A stretch of 64,000 bases of DNA from Cupriavidus basilensis (GTDB lineage: Bacteria; Pseudomonadota; Gammaproteobacteria; Burkholderiales; Burkholderiaceae): the NCBI RefSeq assembly GCF_000832305.1, contig NZ_CP010537.1, forward strand, positions 1,116,001 to 1,180,000, written 5' to 3'. The notes below the pieces were generated by a model that was given only the letters and a program-made list of their open reading frames with translations, was not told the origin of the DNA and made no database searches. A program made the position numbers and the translations under genes. Positions 35,729 to 45,169 of the stretch are shown piece by piece (within the stretch, counting starts at the first letter, position 1; every line of letters starts with the position of its first letter).

Positions 35729-36505
35729 ATGACCTCGGCATCCACCCCCGAAATCGTCCTGACGCGCGACCAGCATGTTGCGCAGATCGAGATATCCCGC
35801 CCGCCCCATAACTTTGTCGACGCCGATGTCATGCGCCGGCTGGCTGAAACGCTGCTGCAACTCGACGAGGACGATAGCTGTCGCGCCGTTGTGCTGTCGT
35901 CTGGCGTGGGCGCCTTCTGCGCCGGGGCCGATTTCAGCGGCGCCGGCCAGGGCAGTGTCTCGCGCGACCCATCGGCCTTCTACGCACAGGCCATGAAGCT
36001 CTACCGCAACCGCAAGCCCATCGTGGCGGCGGTTGCGGGTGCCGCGATCGGCGCGGGGCTGGGACTGGCGCTGGTGGCGGATTTCCGCATCACATGCCGC
36101 GAAGCGCGCTTCAGCGCCAGCTTCAACAGGCTCGGCTTCCATCCCGGTTTTGGGATGAGCGTGACGCTGCCGCGCCTGGTCGGCGAGCAGCAGGCTGCGC
36201 TGCTGTTGTACACGGGCAGGCGCATCGACGGCGAAGAAGCGGTGCGCATCGGGCTGGCCGACGAACTGGTGGCGCAGGCCGAGGTGCGTGCCCGCGCGCT
36301 GGCGCTCGCGCACGATATCGCGGCCTCGGCGCCACTGGCCGTGGAAAGCACACGCGAGACGCTGCGCCTGGGGCTGGCCGACCGCATCGTGGCGGCCAAC
36401 CAGCGTGAACTGGCCATCCAGCGCGTGCAGTTCGCCACCGCGGATTTCCGCGAAGGCGTGGCGGCGATGGCCGAGCGCCGCGTGCCCGTCTTCCAGCGCC
36501 GCTGA
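35729..36505 (+). CDS. Enoyl-CoA hydratase/isomerase (crotonase) family protein
   Basis: A 258-residue crotonase-fold enzyme: SRPPHNFVDADVMRRL near the N-terminus, the oxyanion-hole segment GAFCAGADFSG near 62 and VAAVAGAAIGAGLGLALVAD near 97. It should hydrate a 2-enoyl-CoA or perform a related reaction; residues usual for hydratase catalysis cannot be confirmed by eye. The ATG at 35729 begins the conserved region. It heads an operon with a CoA transferase 9 bases downstream, an acyl-CoA dehydrogenase and a solute receptor. Confidence 0.88.
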   Translation: MTSASTPEIVLTRDQHVAQIEISRPPHNFVDADVMRRLAETLLQLDEDDSCRAVVLSSGVGAFCAGADFSGAGQGSVSRDPSAFYAQAMKLYRNRKPIVAAVAGAAIGAGLGLALVADFRITCREARFSASFNRLGFHPGFGMSVTLPRLVGEQQAALLLYTGRRIDGEEAVRIGLADELVAQAEVRARALALAHDIAASAPLAVESTRETLRLGLADRIVAANQRELAIQRVQFATADFREGVAAMAERRVPVFQRR

Positions 36506-36514
36506 GGGGGCCGC

Positions 36515-37723
36515 ATGCCACATCAGAAACCCGTCTGCGCGGGCCCGCTTGAGGGAATTCGCGTACTCGACCTGACTTCGGTGGTGCTGGGCCCCCTGGC
36601 CACGCAATCTCTGGCCGACCTGGGCGCGGACGTCATCAAGATCGAAGGGCCGGAGGGCGACCTCATGCGCGCCAACGGCGTATCGCGCAACGCCGGCATG
36701 AGTTCGATCTACCTGGCGCTCAACCGCAACAAGCGCTCGGTGGTGCTGGACCTGAAGACACCTGCAGGCGCGGCTGCGCTGCGCCGCCTGATCGCCGGCG
36801 CCGATGTGCTGATCCACAACATGCGCGTGGCCGCCATCGAGCGGCTGGGCTTTGGCTACGGCGCGGTGGCAGCGTTGAACCCGCGCATCGTCTACTGCGT
36901 GGCCACCGGCTTTGGCCAGGACGGCCCGCACCGCGACAAGCCGGCCTTCGACGACATCATCCAGGCCGCTTGCGGGCTGGTGTCGCTGGGCTGCGTCGCC
37001 GGCGGCCGGCCCGAGTACGTGCCTAGCCTGATCGCCGACAAGACCACCGGGATGGCGCTGGCCAACGCGGTGATGGCCGCGCTGCTGCACCGCGAGCGCC
37101 ACGGCAGCGGGCAAGCGGTGGAAGTACCGATGCTGGAAACCATGGCCAGCTTCGTGATGGCCGAGCACCTGGCGGGGTTGACCTTCGAGCCCGCCACCGG
37201 CGCGGCCGGCTATGCGCGCCTGCTGCAGGGCGGGCGGCGGCCGGCGCAGACTGCGGACGGCTGGATCTGCGCGCTACCGTACACGGACCGCCACTGGAAG
37301 GCCTTTTTCCACGCCGTGGGCCGCGATGACCTGGGTGACAAGTACAACATCGCCAGCCGCGCGCAGCGCAACGCCCATATCCGCGCGCTTTACCAGCACC
37401 TCGCGGAAATCACGCCGACCCGTACCACAAAGGCGTGGATGGCGCTGTTCGAGACGCTGGATATCCCCGCCACGCCGATCTATGCGCCGGACGAATTGCC
37501 GACGCATCCGCACCTGGAGGCGGTCGGGCTGTTCCAGCAGACCGAGCATCCCACCGAGGGCCCGTTGCGCGAGATGCGGCCCACGGCGCGCTTCTCCGCC
37601 ACGCCGCTGTCGCTGCGCCGGCACGCGCCCACGCTGGGCGAGCACACCGATGAAGTGCTGCGCGAAGCCGGACTAGCCCCTGAAGACATCGCCCGGGTGA
37701 CGGGCGGCCGGGACGCCGCCTGA
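36515..37723 (+). CDS. CaiB/BaiF family (class III) CoA transferase
   Basis: A 402-residue family III CoA transferase. The N-terminus LEGIRVLDLTSVVLGPLATQ, the region LADLGADVIKIEGPEGD and GYGAVAALNPRIVYCVATGFGQDGP are hallmarks; the catalytic aspartate is probably in KPAFDDIIQAACGL (first D of FDD by family position). It would activate an organic acid by moving CoA from a donor such as succinyl-CoA. It is co-transcribed with a hydratase and a dehydrogenase, supplying their CoA ester. Confidence 0.92.
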   Translation: MPHQKPVCAGPLEGIRVLDLTSVVLGPLATQSLADLGADVIKIEGPEGDLMRANGVSRNAGMSSIYLALNRNKRSVVLDLKTPAGAAALRRLIAGADVLIHNMRVAAIERLGFGYGAVAALNPRIVYCVATGFGQDGPHRDKPAFDDIIQAACGLVSLGCVAGGRPEYVPSLIADKTTGMALANAVMAALLHRERHGSGQAVEVPMLETMASFVMAEHLAGLTFEPATGAAGYARLLQGGRRPAQTADGWICALPYTDRHWKAFFHAVGRDDLGDKYNIASRAQRNAHIRALYQHLAEITPTRTTKAWMALFETLDIPATPIYAPDELPTHPHLEAVGLFQQTEHPTEGPLREMRPTARFSATPLSLRRHAPTLGEHTDEVLREAGLAPEDIARVTGGRDAA

Positions 37724-37754
37724 AGCGGCACGCAAACAATCAAGGAGATATTGC

Positions 37755-38921
37755 ATGAACTTCGTACTGGAAGACGAGCACCAGATGCTCAAGGATCTGG
37801 TGGCGCGCTTTGTGCGTGAGCAGTTGATCCCGCTCGAAGCGGGCGTGCTGGCCCGCGAGGCAGAGGGCGGCCAGCTTACGCTGTTGCCGCAGGAGCAGGA
37901 CAAGCTGGACGGACTCTCGCGTGAGCTGGGCCTGTGGGGCCTGGATGCGCCGGCCGAGATGGGCGGCGCCGACTTGCCAGTGGTGGCCATGGTCGGCGTC
38001 AACGAGGAGCTGGGCAAGACCGTCACCCCCTACGACCTGCCGCCCGATTCGCCGAACCTGCGCATGCTGCTCAAGACCGCCGACGCGGCCCAGCGAGCGC
38101 GCTACCTGGAACCGTACGCGCGCGGCGAGACCATCTCCGCCATCGCCATTTCCGAGCCCGGTGCCGGCGGCGACCCGGCCATGATGACCACCCGTGCCGA
38201 ACGCGACGGCGACGACTGGGTGCTCAACGGCCGCAAGATCTGGATCAGCCGCGCTGCCCGCGCCGACTGGACCATCGTGATGGCCGTGACCGACAAGGCG
38301 CGCGGCGCCCGCGGCGGCATCTCCGCGTTTCTGGTCGACCGTGGCACGCCCGGCTTCAAGGTGGAACGGCGCATCCCCATGATCGGCGGCGCCTCCACCT
38401 ACGAGGTGGTGCTGGAGGACTGCCGCGTTGCGCACACGCAGCTGCTCGGCGTGCAAGGCCAGGGCTTCGCGCCGATGCAGGCACGGCTTTCCAGCCGGCG
38501 CGTGCAGATGGCGGCCTGGTGCATTGGCCGCGCCCAGCGCGCGCTGGACATGCTGTGCGAGTACGCGCCGCAGCGCCGGACCTTCGGCGCCGCGCTGGCG
38601 GACCGGCAGGCAATCCAGTGGTGGGTGGCCGATGCCGCCACCCGCATCCACGCCTGTCGCCTGATGACTTACGAGGCCGCGGCACGCATTGACGCCGGCG
38701 ACGAGGCGCGTACCCAGGTCTCGATGATCAAGGTATTCGCCACCGAGATGGCCTGGGACGTGATCGACCATGCCATGCAGGCCTTTGGCGCGATGGGCAT
38801 GACCAAGGAAATGCCGTTGCAGCAGATGGCCAACGAGACGCGGTTGATGCGCATCTACGAAGGCCCGTCCGAAGTGCACCGATGGGTTATCGCGCGGGAT
38901 CTGCTTGGCCTCAAGCGTTAG
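37755..38921 (+). CDS. Acyl-CoA dehydrogenase
   Basis: A 388-residue FAD-dependent acyl-CoA dehydrogenase that introduces a 2,3 double bond into an acyl-CoA. Motifs: FVREQLIPLEAGVL in the N-terminal helical domain, AIAISEPGAGGDPAMMTTRA, WVLNGRKIWISRAARADW, and the C-terminal LMRIYEGPSEVHRWVIAR. CAAGGAGAT precedes the ATG. It is the third gene of the operon and would feed the adjacent enoyl-CoA hydratase. The chain-length preference is unknown. Confidence 0.92.
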   Translation: MNFVLEDEHQMLKDLVARFVREQLIPLEAGVLAREAEGGQLTLLPQEQDKLDGLSRELGLWGLDAPAEMGGADLPVVAMVGVNEELGKTVTPYDLPPDSPNLRMLLKTADAAQRARYLEPYARGETISAIAISEPGAGGDPAMMTTRAERDGDDWVLNGRKIWISRAARADWTIVMAVTDKARGARGGISAFLVDRGTPGFKVERRIPMIGGASTYEVVLEDCRVAHTQLLGVQGQGFAPMQARLSSRRVQMAAWCIGRAQRALDMLCEYAPQRRTFGAALADRQAIQWWVADAATRIHACRLMTYEAAARIDAGDEARTQVSMIKVFATEMAWDVIDHAMQAFGAMGMTKEMPLQQMANETRLMRIYEGPSEVHRWVIARDLLGLKR

Positions 38922-39012
38922 CCCGCCGCCAAAGCGAATCACTGAACCACGGAATCACAGACGCACCCGCACTGGCGGAACCCACTGCCAGGCGCAAGAC
39001 CAAGGAGACAAC

Positions 39013-40014
39013 ATGACCCGAACCGTGAACGGTTCCCGGCGCCGCTTCGCCATCCTGGGCGGCACCGCCGTCGCAGCGAGCCTGGCAGGCGCGCCGTTCG
39101 TCGCGCTGGCGCAGCCGCAGGCATTTCCCACCCGGCCGATCCGCTTTATCGTGCCGTTCCCGTCAGGCAGCGGTACCGACATGACCGCCCGCATGTTCGC
39201 CAAGAAGATCGGCGAGCTGACGGGGCAGGGCGTGGTGGTGGAGAACAAGCCGGGTGGCAACGGCTTTATCGGCGTGCAGACGCTGCTCAGCGCGCCGGCC
39301 GACGGATACACGGTGTTTATCGGCAGCAACTCCACGCTGTCCACCAATGCCGCCACCTTCCGCAAGCTGCCTTACGATCCGCTGACCGACTTCACGCCCA
39401 TCACGCTGCTGTCGCGTGGGCCATGCCTGATCATCGTACCGGCCAGCTCGCCGTACCACACGCTCAGGGCGCTGGTGGAGGACGCGCGCAAGCGGCCCGG
39501 CGCGCTCAACTACGGCACCGGCTCGGTGTCGTACACCCTGTACAGCGAATGGCTGAACGAGCAAAGCCGCATGAAGACCACCGGCGTGCCCTACAAGGGC
39601 GCGGGCGACGCGATCAACGGCGTGATGGCCGCCAACGTGGACTTCGCCGTGGTGGATGCCAGCGGCGCGATTGAGCTGGTCAAGGGCGGCAAGGTGCGCG
39701 CGCTGGCTTACACCGCGCCCCAGCGCTCGCCGCTACTGCCGGGCGTGCCGAGCGCGGCCGAAGCCGGCGTGCCGGACTTCCTGGCCTATAACTGGGTGGC
39801 AGCGGCGGTCTCCGCCAGGACACCTGCGCCCATTGCGCAACGCCTTGGCGAACTGTTCGCCCAAGCCGGCGCCGCCGATGACGTCAAGGAGTACTACCAG
39901 CGCCAGTCCACCTCGCTGATCCTGTCCACGCCGGCAGAACTTCGCGACTACCAGAAGGACGAGATCGCGCGCTGGAAGCGGCTGGCGGCGATCGCGAAGA
40001 TCGAGCTGCAGTAA
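39013..40014 (+). CDS. Tripartite tricarboxylate transporter (Bug) substrate-binding protein
   Basis: A 333-residue periplasmic receptor with a Tat-like leader, SRRRFAILGGTAVAASLAGA, cleaved near ALAQ. The Bug-family first strand follows: FPTRPIRFIVPFPSGSGTD and then VVVENKPGGNGFIG. Bug receptors of Bordetella, Cupriavidus and relatives bind carboxylates with high affinity. No TctA/TctB membrane genes adjoin, the usual situation for these orphan receptors. Its place at the end of the CoA-transferase operon suggests it captures the acid that the operon degrades. Confidence 0.93.
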   Translation: MTRTVNGSRRRFAILGGTAVAASLAGAPFVALAQPQAFPTRPIRFIVPFPSGSGTDMTARMFAKKIGELTGQGVVVENKPGGNGFIGVQTLLSAPADGYTVFIGSNSTLSTNAATFRKLPYDPLTDFTPITLLSRGPCLIIVPASSPYHTLRALVEDARKRPGALNYGTGSVSYTLYSEWLNEQSRMKTTGVPYKGAGDAINGVMAANVDFAVVDASGAIELVKGGKVRALAYTAPQRSPLLPGVPSAAEAGVPDFLAYNWVAAAVSARTPAPIAQRLGELFAQAGAADDVKEYYQRQSTSLILSTPAELRDYQKDEIARWKRLAAIAKIELQ

Positions 40015-40406
40015 AGAGTGCGCGGAGACGATGGCGGACACCAGATCCGTTGTCATTGGGTCGCCACCAGAAAGCCGGCGCACGCCGGCAGCCCCCCCTC
40101 GCAGAAGTTCGCATTGCGCTCGGTGGCCATGGCCACCACGCAGCCGCCGCAGCCGCCGCAGCCGATATCGCGGCGGCTGTGCGCTCGCCAAGGCTGCGAG
40201 TCTCGCGTGGCCCGATGTCCGTGGGGCATCGCCAGGTTCTTCGAAATATCAATCAATAAAATTGAACAAGTTATCCGACGAATTCATCACATCGTCGGCC
40301 GGCGCTGCCATAAAGTTCAACCCATGGACGGATCGACGCCAAAGACGACGTTCTAAATAATTCAACCAAATCGCCAGTTCGCCAAATAGCCAAAGAGAGA
40401 GAAATC
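40015..40406. other. Intergenic region with a GC-rich hairpin, no gene
   Basis: About 390 bases after the Bug receptor gene. CAGCCGCCGC (40150-40159) and GCGGCGGCTG (40170-40179) form a perfect 10-bp stem with a 10-base loop, a possible Rho-dependent or structural terminator of the operon. An AT-rich stretch at 40240-40390 probably holds the promoter of the next gene. Confidence 0.45.
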
Positions 40407-41093
40407 ATGACCAACGCCAAGCTCGAAGTCCTGACCCCGCAAAACAGCCAGCTGATTTTCATCGACCACCAGCCGCAGATGGCCTTCGGCGTGCAGTCGA
40501 TGGACCGCCAGGCGATGAAGAACAACGCGGTGGGTTTGGCCAAGGCAGCCAGGATCTTCAATATCCCCACCACCATCACCACGGTGGAGAGCGAGTCTTT
40601 CTCCGGCTATACCTACCCCGAGCTGCTTGACGTATTCCCCGGCCAGCAGACGCTGGAGCGCACCTCGATGAACTCGTGGGACGACCAGAAGGTGCGCGAC
40701 GCGCTGGCCGCCAACGGCCGCAAGAAGATCATCGTGGCCGGCCTGTGGACCGAGGTCTGCAACACCACCTTCGCGCTGTCCGCAATGCACGACAGCGACT
40801 ACGAGATCTACATGGTGGCCGACGCCTCCGGCGGCACCAGCAAGGAAGCGCACGACTACGCCATGCAGCGCATGGTGCAGGCCGGCGTGGTGCCGGTAAC
40901 CTGGCAGCAGGTGCTGCTCGAATGGCAGCGCGACTGGGCGCGCCGCGACAGCTATGACGCCGTGATGAAGCTGGTCAAGGAACACTCGGGCGCCTACGGC
41001 ATGGGCGTGGACTATGCCTACACCATGGTGCACAAGGCCGCGCAGCGCACCGCCACGCCGCACGAGTCGATCGCCCCGGTTCCGGCCCGCTGA
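40407..41093 (+). CDS. Isochorismatase-family (YcaC-like) cysteine hydrolase
   Basis: A 228-residue alpha/beta hydrolase of the isochorismatase superfamily. The catalytic Asp is in LIFIDHQPQMAFGV (D20), a Lys in RKKIIVAGL and the nucleophile Cys in GLWTEVCNTTFAL, giving the Asp-Lys-Cys triad of YcaC-type hydrolases. Physiological substrates of the YcaC group are poorly known; amides and carbamates are likely. The ATG follows AGAGAGAGAAATC. It lies between the acyl-CoA operon and the glycine riboswitch, apparently on its own promoter. Confidence 0.88.
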   Translation: MTNAKLEVLTPQNSQLIFIDHQPQMAFGVQSMDRQAMKNNAVGLAKAARIFNIPTTITTVESESFSGYTYPELLDVFPGQQTLERTSMNSWDDQKVRDALAANGRKKIIVAGLWTEVCNTTFALSAMHDSDYEIYMVADASGGTSKEAHDYAMQRMVQAGVVPVTWQQVLLEWQRDWARRDSYDAVMKLVKEHSGAYGMGVDYAYTMVHKAAQRTATPHESIAPVPAR

Positions 41094-41196
41094 GATTCGC
41101 GCCCTGAACCCGCAGGAAACTTCCCCAGGCAGTCAGACTAGTGCTACAGTTCCAAGCCATGCCGCCTGGTACTGCCGGGCGGCATCATGCAAAGTT

Positions 41197-41400
41197 GATA
41201 TCGGGAGAGACTGCCTGGCCAAGCGCCGGGCGGCGCCGAAGGAGCAACCGCCCCGGAAACTCTCAGGCAAAAGGACCGGTATCACGTTTGAACTCTGAAG
41301 AACCCCGGCGCTCGTCAGCCGGCGGTACCGAAGGAGCAAGCGATCCCCGCCACCCCCAAAGTGGCGTATCGTGAATCTCTCAGGTCAAGGACAGAGGGGG
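41197..41400 (+). ncRNA. Tandem glycine riboswitch
   Basis: Two consecutive glycine aptamers. Aptamer 1 (41197-41283) has the P1 arms GATATCGG/CCGGTATC, GGGAGAGACTGCC, GCCGAAGGAGCAA and AAACTCTCAGGCAAAAGGACC. Aptamer 2 (about 41284-41400) repeats ACCGAAGGAGCAA and AATCTCTCAGGTCAAGGACAG. The DadA-like start is 57 bases downstream. Glycine riboswitches normally turn on glycine cleavage or disposal genes when glycine is plentiful; here the target is an amino acid dehydrogenase. Confidence 0.95.
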
Positions 41401-41456
41401 CGTCTTTTGCGCATGCCGCGCAAGAGGCCCCCATCCGACGTCCTGGAACCATAGAG

Positions 41457-42725
41457 ATGAAGACAATTGCCGTTATCGGTGGTGGCATCACCGGCGTGAC
41501 CACTGCCTACGCGCTCGCCAAACGCGGTTTCTCGGTCACCCTGCTCGAAAAACACCGCTATGCCGCCATGGAAACCTCGTTCGCCAACGGCGGCCAGCTT
41601 TCCGCTTCCAACGCTGAAGTCTGGACCCACTGGTCCACCATCCTCAAGGGCATCAAGTGGATGCTCAAGAGCGATGCGCCGCTGCTGGTCAACCCGCGCC
41701 CGAGCTGGCACAAGCTGTCCTGGTTCGCCGAGTTCATCGCCGCCATTCCCCACTACCGCAAGAACACCATCGAGACCACGCGCCTGGCGATTGCCGCGCG
41801 TGACCACCTGTTCTCCTGGGCGGCGGCCGAAGGCATCGATTTCGACCTGAAGAAGGAGGGCATCCTCCATATCTATCGCGACAAGGCGGGCTTCGAGCAT
41901 GCGGGCAGGGTGTCGAAGCTGCTGGCCGAGGGCGGCCTTGCGCGCCACGCCGTCACGCCGGAAGAAATGCGCGCCATCGAGCCGACCCTGGCCGGGCAGT
42001 ACTACGGTGGCTATTTCACCCAGAGCGACTCCACCGGCGACATCCACAAGTTCACCAGCGGCATGGCCGCGGCCATCGACCGCCTGGGCGTGCGTTGCCT
42101 GTACAACCAGGATGTCCAGTCGGTCAGCACCGATGGCCGGCAGGTCACCATCGTCAGCGGCGACGGCCGGCAGGCCGAATCGCGCGTGTTCGACGGCGTG
42201 GTCGTCTGTGCCGGCACTGCCAGCCGGGCGCTGGCGGCCAGCCTTGGCGATCGCGTCAACATCTATCCGGTCAAGGGCTATTCGATCACCGTCAACCTGA
42301 ACGACGCGCAAAGCCAGGCGGCCGCGCCCGTCGTGAGCCTGCTTGACGACGAGACCAAGCTGGTCACCAGCCGCCTGGGCGTTGACCGCTTCCGCGTGGC
42401 GGGCACGGCGGAGTTCAACGGCTATAACCGCGACATCCGCGCCGACCGTATCCGTCCGCTGGTGGAGTGGGTCAACCAGTGCTTCCCCGGTGTCAGCACG
42501 CGCAGCGTGGTGCCCTGGGCCGGCCTGCGGCCGATGATGCCTACCATGCTGCCGCGCGTGGGCCGGGGCCGTGCGTCCTGCGTGTTCTACAACACCGGCC
42601 ACGGCCACCTGGGATGGACGCTGTCGGCGGTCACCGCGGACATGATCGGCGATGTGGTGCAGCAAGCCATGGGCGCCAGGCGTGCGCATGGCGTGCAGGA
42701 ACCGGTGGCGCTGGTGACCCCGTAA
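41457..42725 (+). CDS. dadA: DadA-like D-amino acid dehydrogenase under glycine control
   Basis: A 422-residue FAD-dependent amino acid dehydrogenase of the DadA group: the dinucleotide-binding IAVIGGGITGVTTAYALAKRG at the N-terminus, FANGGQLSASNAEVW, PVKGYSITVNL and a terminal NTGHGHLGWTLSA. It should oxidise D-amino acids to 2-oxo acids and ammonia and pass electrons to the respiratory chain. Control by an upstream tandem glycine riboswitch suggests that glycine itself, or an amino acid derived from it, is the physiological substrate, so it may act as a glycine dehydrogenase/oxidase analogue. The symbol reflects the family rather than proven specificity. Confidence 0.87.
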   Translation: MKTIAVIGGGITGVTTAYALAKRGFSVTLLEKHRYAAMETSFANGGQLSASNAEVWTHWSTILKGIKWMLKSDAPLLVNPRPSWHKLSWFAEFIAAIPHYRKNTIETTRLAIAARDHLFSWAAAEGIDFDLKKEGILHIYRDKAGFEHAGRVSKLLAEGGLARHAVTPEEMRAIEPTLAGQYYGGYFTQSDSTGDIHKFTSGMAAAIDRLGVRCLYNQDVQSVSTDGRQVTIVSGDGRQAESRVFDGVVVCAGTASRALAASLGDRVNIYPVKGYSITVNLNDAQSQAAAPVVSLLDDETKLVTSRLGVDRFRVAGTAEFNGYNRDIRADRIRPLVEWVNQCFPGVSTRSVVPWAGLRPMMPTMLPRVGRGRASCVFYNTGHGHLGWTLSAVTADMIGDVVQQAMGARRAHGVQEPVALVTP

Positions 42726-42742
42726 GGGGCCGGCAGGGCGCG

Positions 42743-45169
42743 TTACGCGCCAAGCGCGGCCATATTCTCCACCCGCAAGGTCTGCGGGACCGACAGCGAG
42801 ATATCGGCCGCGCGCAGCCGCTTCAGTATCTCGAACAGCAGGTCGCTCTTGGTCGCGGTGGCGATTCGCGGGCTGCCTACGTAGCCCGTCACGCTAAGCG
42901 TGATCCCGTTCGGCGCCAGCTGGCTGAACGTGACGGATGGCGCGGGCTTGTCGAGGATCGCCTCATTTTCCCGATAGGAGTCGAGCAGCAGTTCGCGCAC
43001 CTGTTCAGGATCGATGTTCAACGGGAAGGTGAGCAGCAGCGTGGCGACGCCTTGCGTGCTGTTGCTCATCGTCACGTTGCGCAGGTTCTGCGAGATCAGC
43101 TGCGAGTTGGGCACGATCACGGTCGAGCGGTCGCCCAGCAGGATCTCTGTTGCGCGCACGTTGATGCGCTTGATGTCGCCTTCCACGCCGCCGATGCTCA
43201 CCATGTCGCCGACCTTCACCGGGCGCTCGGTCAGCAGGATGAGCCCAGACACGAAATTCTTGACGATCTCCTGCAGGCCGAAGCCGATGCCCACGGACAG
43301 CGCGCTGACGATCCAGGCCAGGTTTTCCCATCTGACGCCCAGCAGCGACAGCGTCAGCAACACGATCAGCACATAGCCGATGTTGCTGAACAGCGTGATG
43401 AGCGATGCGCGCAGGCCCGCTTCCATGCAGACCTTCGGCAGTAGTTCCGCGTCCAGCCAGCGCCGCACCGAGCGCAGCAGGCAGGTGCCGACCGAGAGCG
43501 CGATGACCGCGTTCAGGATGCGCTCGGGCATGATGTTGAGGCTGCGCAGCCGCTCGCCGCCGAGCATCGTCAGCAGGCTGTTGAGCAGGTCGCTCGGCGT
43601 GGTGCCGAAGCCGCCGGTCAGCAGCGCGATGACGGCCACCAGGAGCAACAGGCTGGTGCCGATCCCCGAGAGCACCGTCGACGCCTGCGCGAGATGGCTG
43701 TCCCCGAGTCCGAACAACTGCTTGATGACCTTGCCGCTTGGATGGTGCGCGCTGAACACGCTTTCGCAGACGTCGCGGGTCAGTTGCGTCAACAGGTACA
43801 GGCTGCACAGGACGATGTCGATCCAGACAAGCTCGTAGGTCAGGAAGCGCGCGAACGTGATGTAGCCGATCAGCAGCGCCATCAGCGAGGCGACGACCGT
43901 CACCGTTACGCCGGCGTGGATCAGGCCGGCGAAGGTGGAGCGCGCTTCAGGCCGCTCGCCCGCCGCGGCGAGCTTCGTGCGCACACGGTTGGCGCGCAGC
44001 AGCGCCGCGCCGATTGTCAGTACCACCACAAGCGATACCAGGCCGCGGCCTAGCAAGGTCACCTGCAGGCTTGTGTCCGCGGTCCGGTTGAGTTGCTCGA
44101 GCGTGCCGGCGATCAGCAGCAGGCCCGCGAGGACACTTGGGAAAGGACGCATCGCCAGCGCGACCTTGTCGGCGAGCGCCGGCACGCGCCATGAGGGATG
44201 GTGCGTGCACAGCAATGCCCGTCCCAGGCCCGCGATCAGCGCGCTCGTCAGCGTCAGCTTGCCGAGTTCGCTGATCAGGTCCTGCACCTGAGCTGGCAGT
44301 TCGCCCGGCGGGACGAAAGCAAAACACACAACCTGCACCGCGATGGCGGTCGCCGCAACCGTCGCGAGTACCGTGGCAAGCGCGAGCGCGCTGCGCCGCA
44401 GCCGGCTCTCGGGCAAGCGCGTCAGGCAGAACCATGCCAGCGCCCGCTCGATCAGCCGTCGGCCGATGGTCCAGACGCCGATCGCAAGCAGCAGAAGCAG
44501 GGCGGTGACCGTCTGCCGCCCGGGCTGCCAGGCCATGCCCCACAACGGGGTGACTTGCCCCATGAACGCGCTCAGCCGCTGCTGGTCCTCCTGGCTCGGC
44601 GCGAACAACGGCTCCCAGAATGCCGTGCCGAGAATGCTGGCCGACCGCAGCGCGAGCTGGTTCTTCAAGCGGCTGCGCTGCAGCTTGGCGATCTGCTCGC
44701 TCAGGTTGGTGACATTGCCCTTGACCTCGGCCGCTTGCTTCAGTCCGCTGTCCAGTTGGGCCTTGCGCGCGTTCAGGTCCGCCCGCTGCTGTGCGACAGC
44801 AGCCGCCTCTGGCGTGGTGCCGGCGGCGGGCGGCGGCCCGAGCACGTCGAGCTGTGCCTGCAACTGCGCGCGCTGGGGCGTGAGCGCCGCGCTCAGCTTG
44901 TCGACGTCGCTTGCCAACTGGTGGATGGCGTCATCCAGCCCTTCGAGCTGCGTGCCGCTGGTGGGCGACGACGCCAGTTGCTTGATGCGGTCCTGCTCTG
45001 TCTGGAGCCGTTTGAGCTCGGCAACGGCATCCGCGCGCGATGGCGGCCGGGTGGCGGGCGCGTCTGCATTCAAGGTGGTGTCGGCGGTTGCGGCCGGGAG
45101 CGCGGTGGGGATCAGGTGCAATAGCGCAACCAGCACAAGGCTCAGCACGAGCCTGGGGAGTTTGCTCAT
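42743..45169 (-). CDS. Large MscS-family mechanosensitive channel with DUF3772 domain
   Basis: An 808-residue MscS-type channel. A signal peptide (LPRLVLSLVLVALLHLIPTA) leads to a periplasmic coiled-coil/DUF3772 region (about residues 30-190). About ten membrane segments follow (200-600), then the MscS pore and beta domain (about 620-800): GIGFGLQEIVKNFVSGLILL, RPVKVGDMVSIGGVEGDIK and the RSTVIVPNSQL stretch. It protects against osmotic down-shock. The frame extends to 45307, but the ATG at 45169 gives the signal peptide. It is convergent with dadA. Confidence 0.9.
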   Translation of the reverse strand: MSKLPRLVLSLVLVALLHLIPTALPAATADTTLNADAPATRPPSRADAVAELKRLQTEQDRIKQLASSPTSGTQLEGLDDAIHQLASDVDKLSAALTPQRAQLQAQLDVLGPPPAAGTTPEAAAVAQQRADLNARKAQLDSGLKQAAEVKGNVTNLSEQIAKLQRSRLKNQLALRSASILGTAFWEPLFAPSQEDQQRLSAFMGQVTPLWGMAWQPGRQTVTALLLLLAIGVWTIGRRLIERALAWFCLTRLPESRLRRSALALATVLATVAATAIAVQVVCFAFVPPGELPAQVQDLISELGKLTLTSALIAGLGRALLCTHHPSWRVPALADKVALAMRPFPSVLAGLLLIAGTLEQLNRTADTSLQVTLLGRGLVSLVVVLTIGAALLRANRVRTKLAAAGERPEARSTFAGLIHAGVTVTVVASLMALLIGYITFARFLTYELVWIDIVLCSLYLLTQLTRDVCESVFSAHHPSGKVIKQLFGLGDSHLAQASTVLSGIGTSLLLLVAVIALLTGGFGTTPSDLLNSLLTMLGGERLRSLNIMPERILNAVIALSVGTCLLRSVRRWLDAELLPKVCMEAGLRASLITLFSNIGYVLIVLLTLSLLGVRWENLAWIVSALSVGIGFGLQEIVKNFVSGLILLTERPVKVGDMVSIGGVEGDIKRINVRATEILLGDRSTVIVPNSQLISQNLRNVTMSNSTQGVATLLLTFPLNIDPEQVRELLLDSYRENEAILDKPAPSVTFSQLAPNGITLSVTGYVGSPRIATATKSDLLFEILKRLRAADISLSVPQTLRVENMAALGA

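Noticed and set aside
42467..43444. A 325-codon plus-strand frame across the end of dadA and the MscS gene
   Set aside because: It runs in the wrong frame of dadA and antisense to the channel gene.
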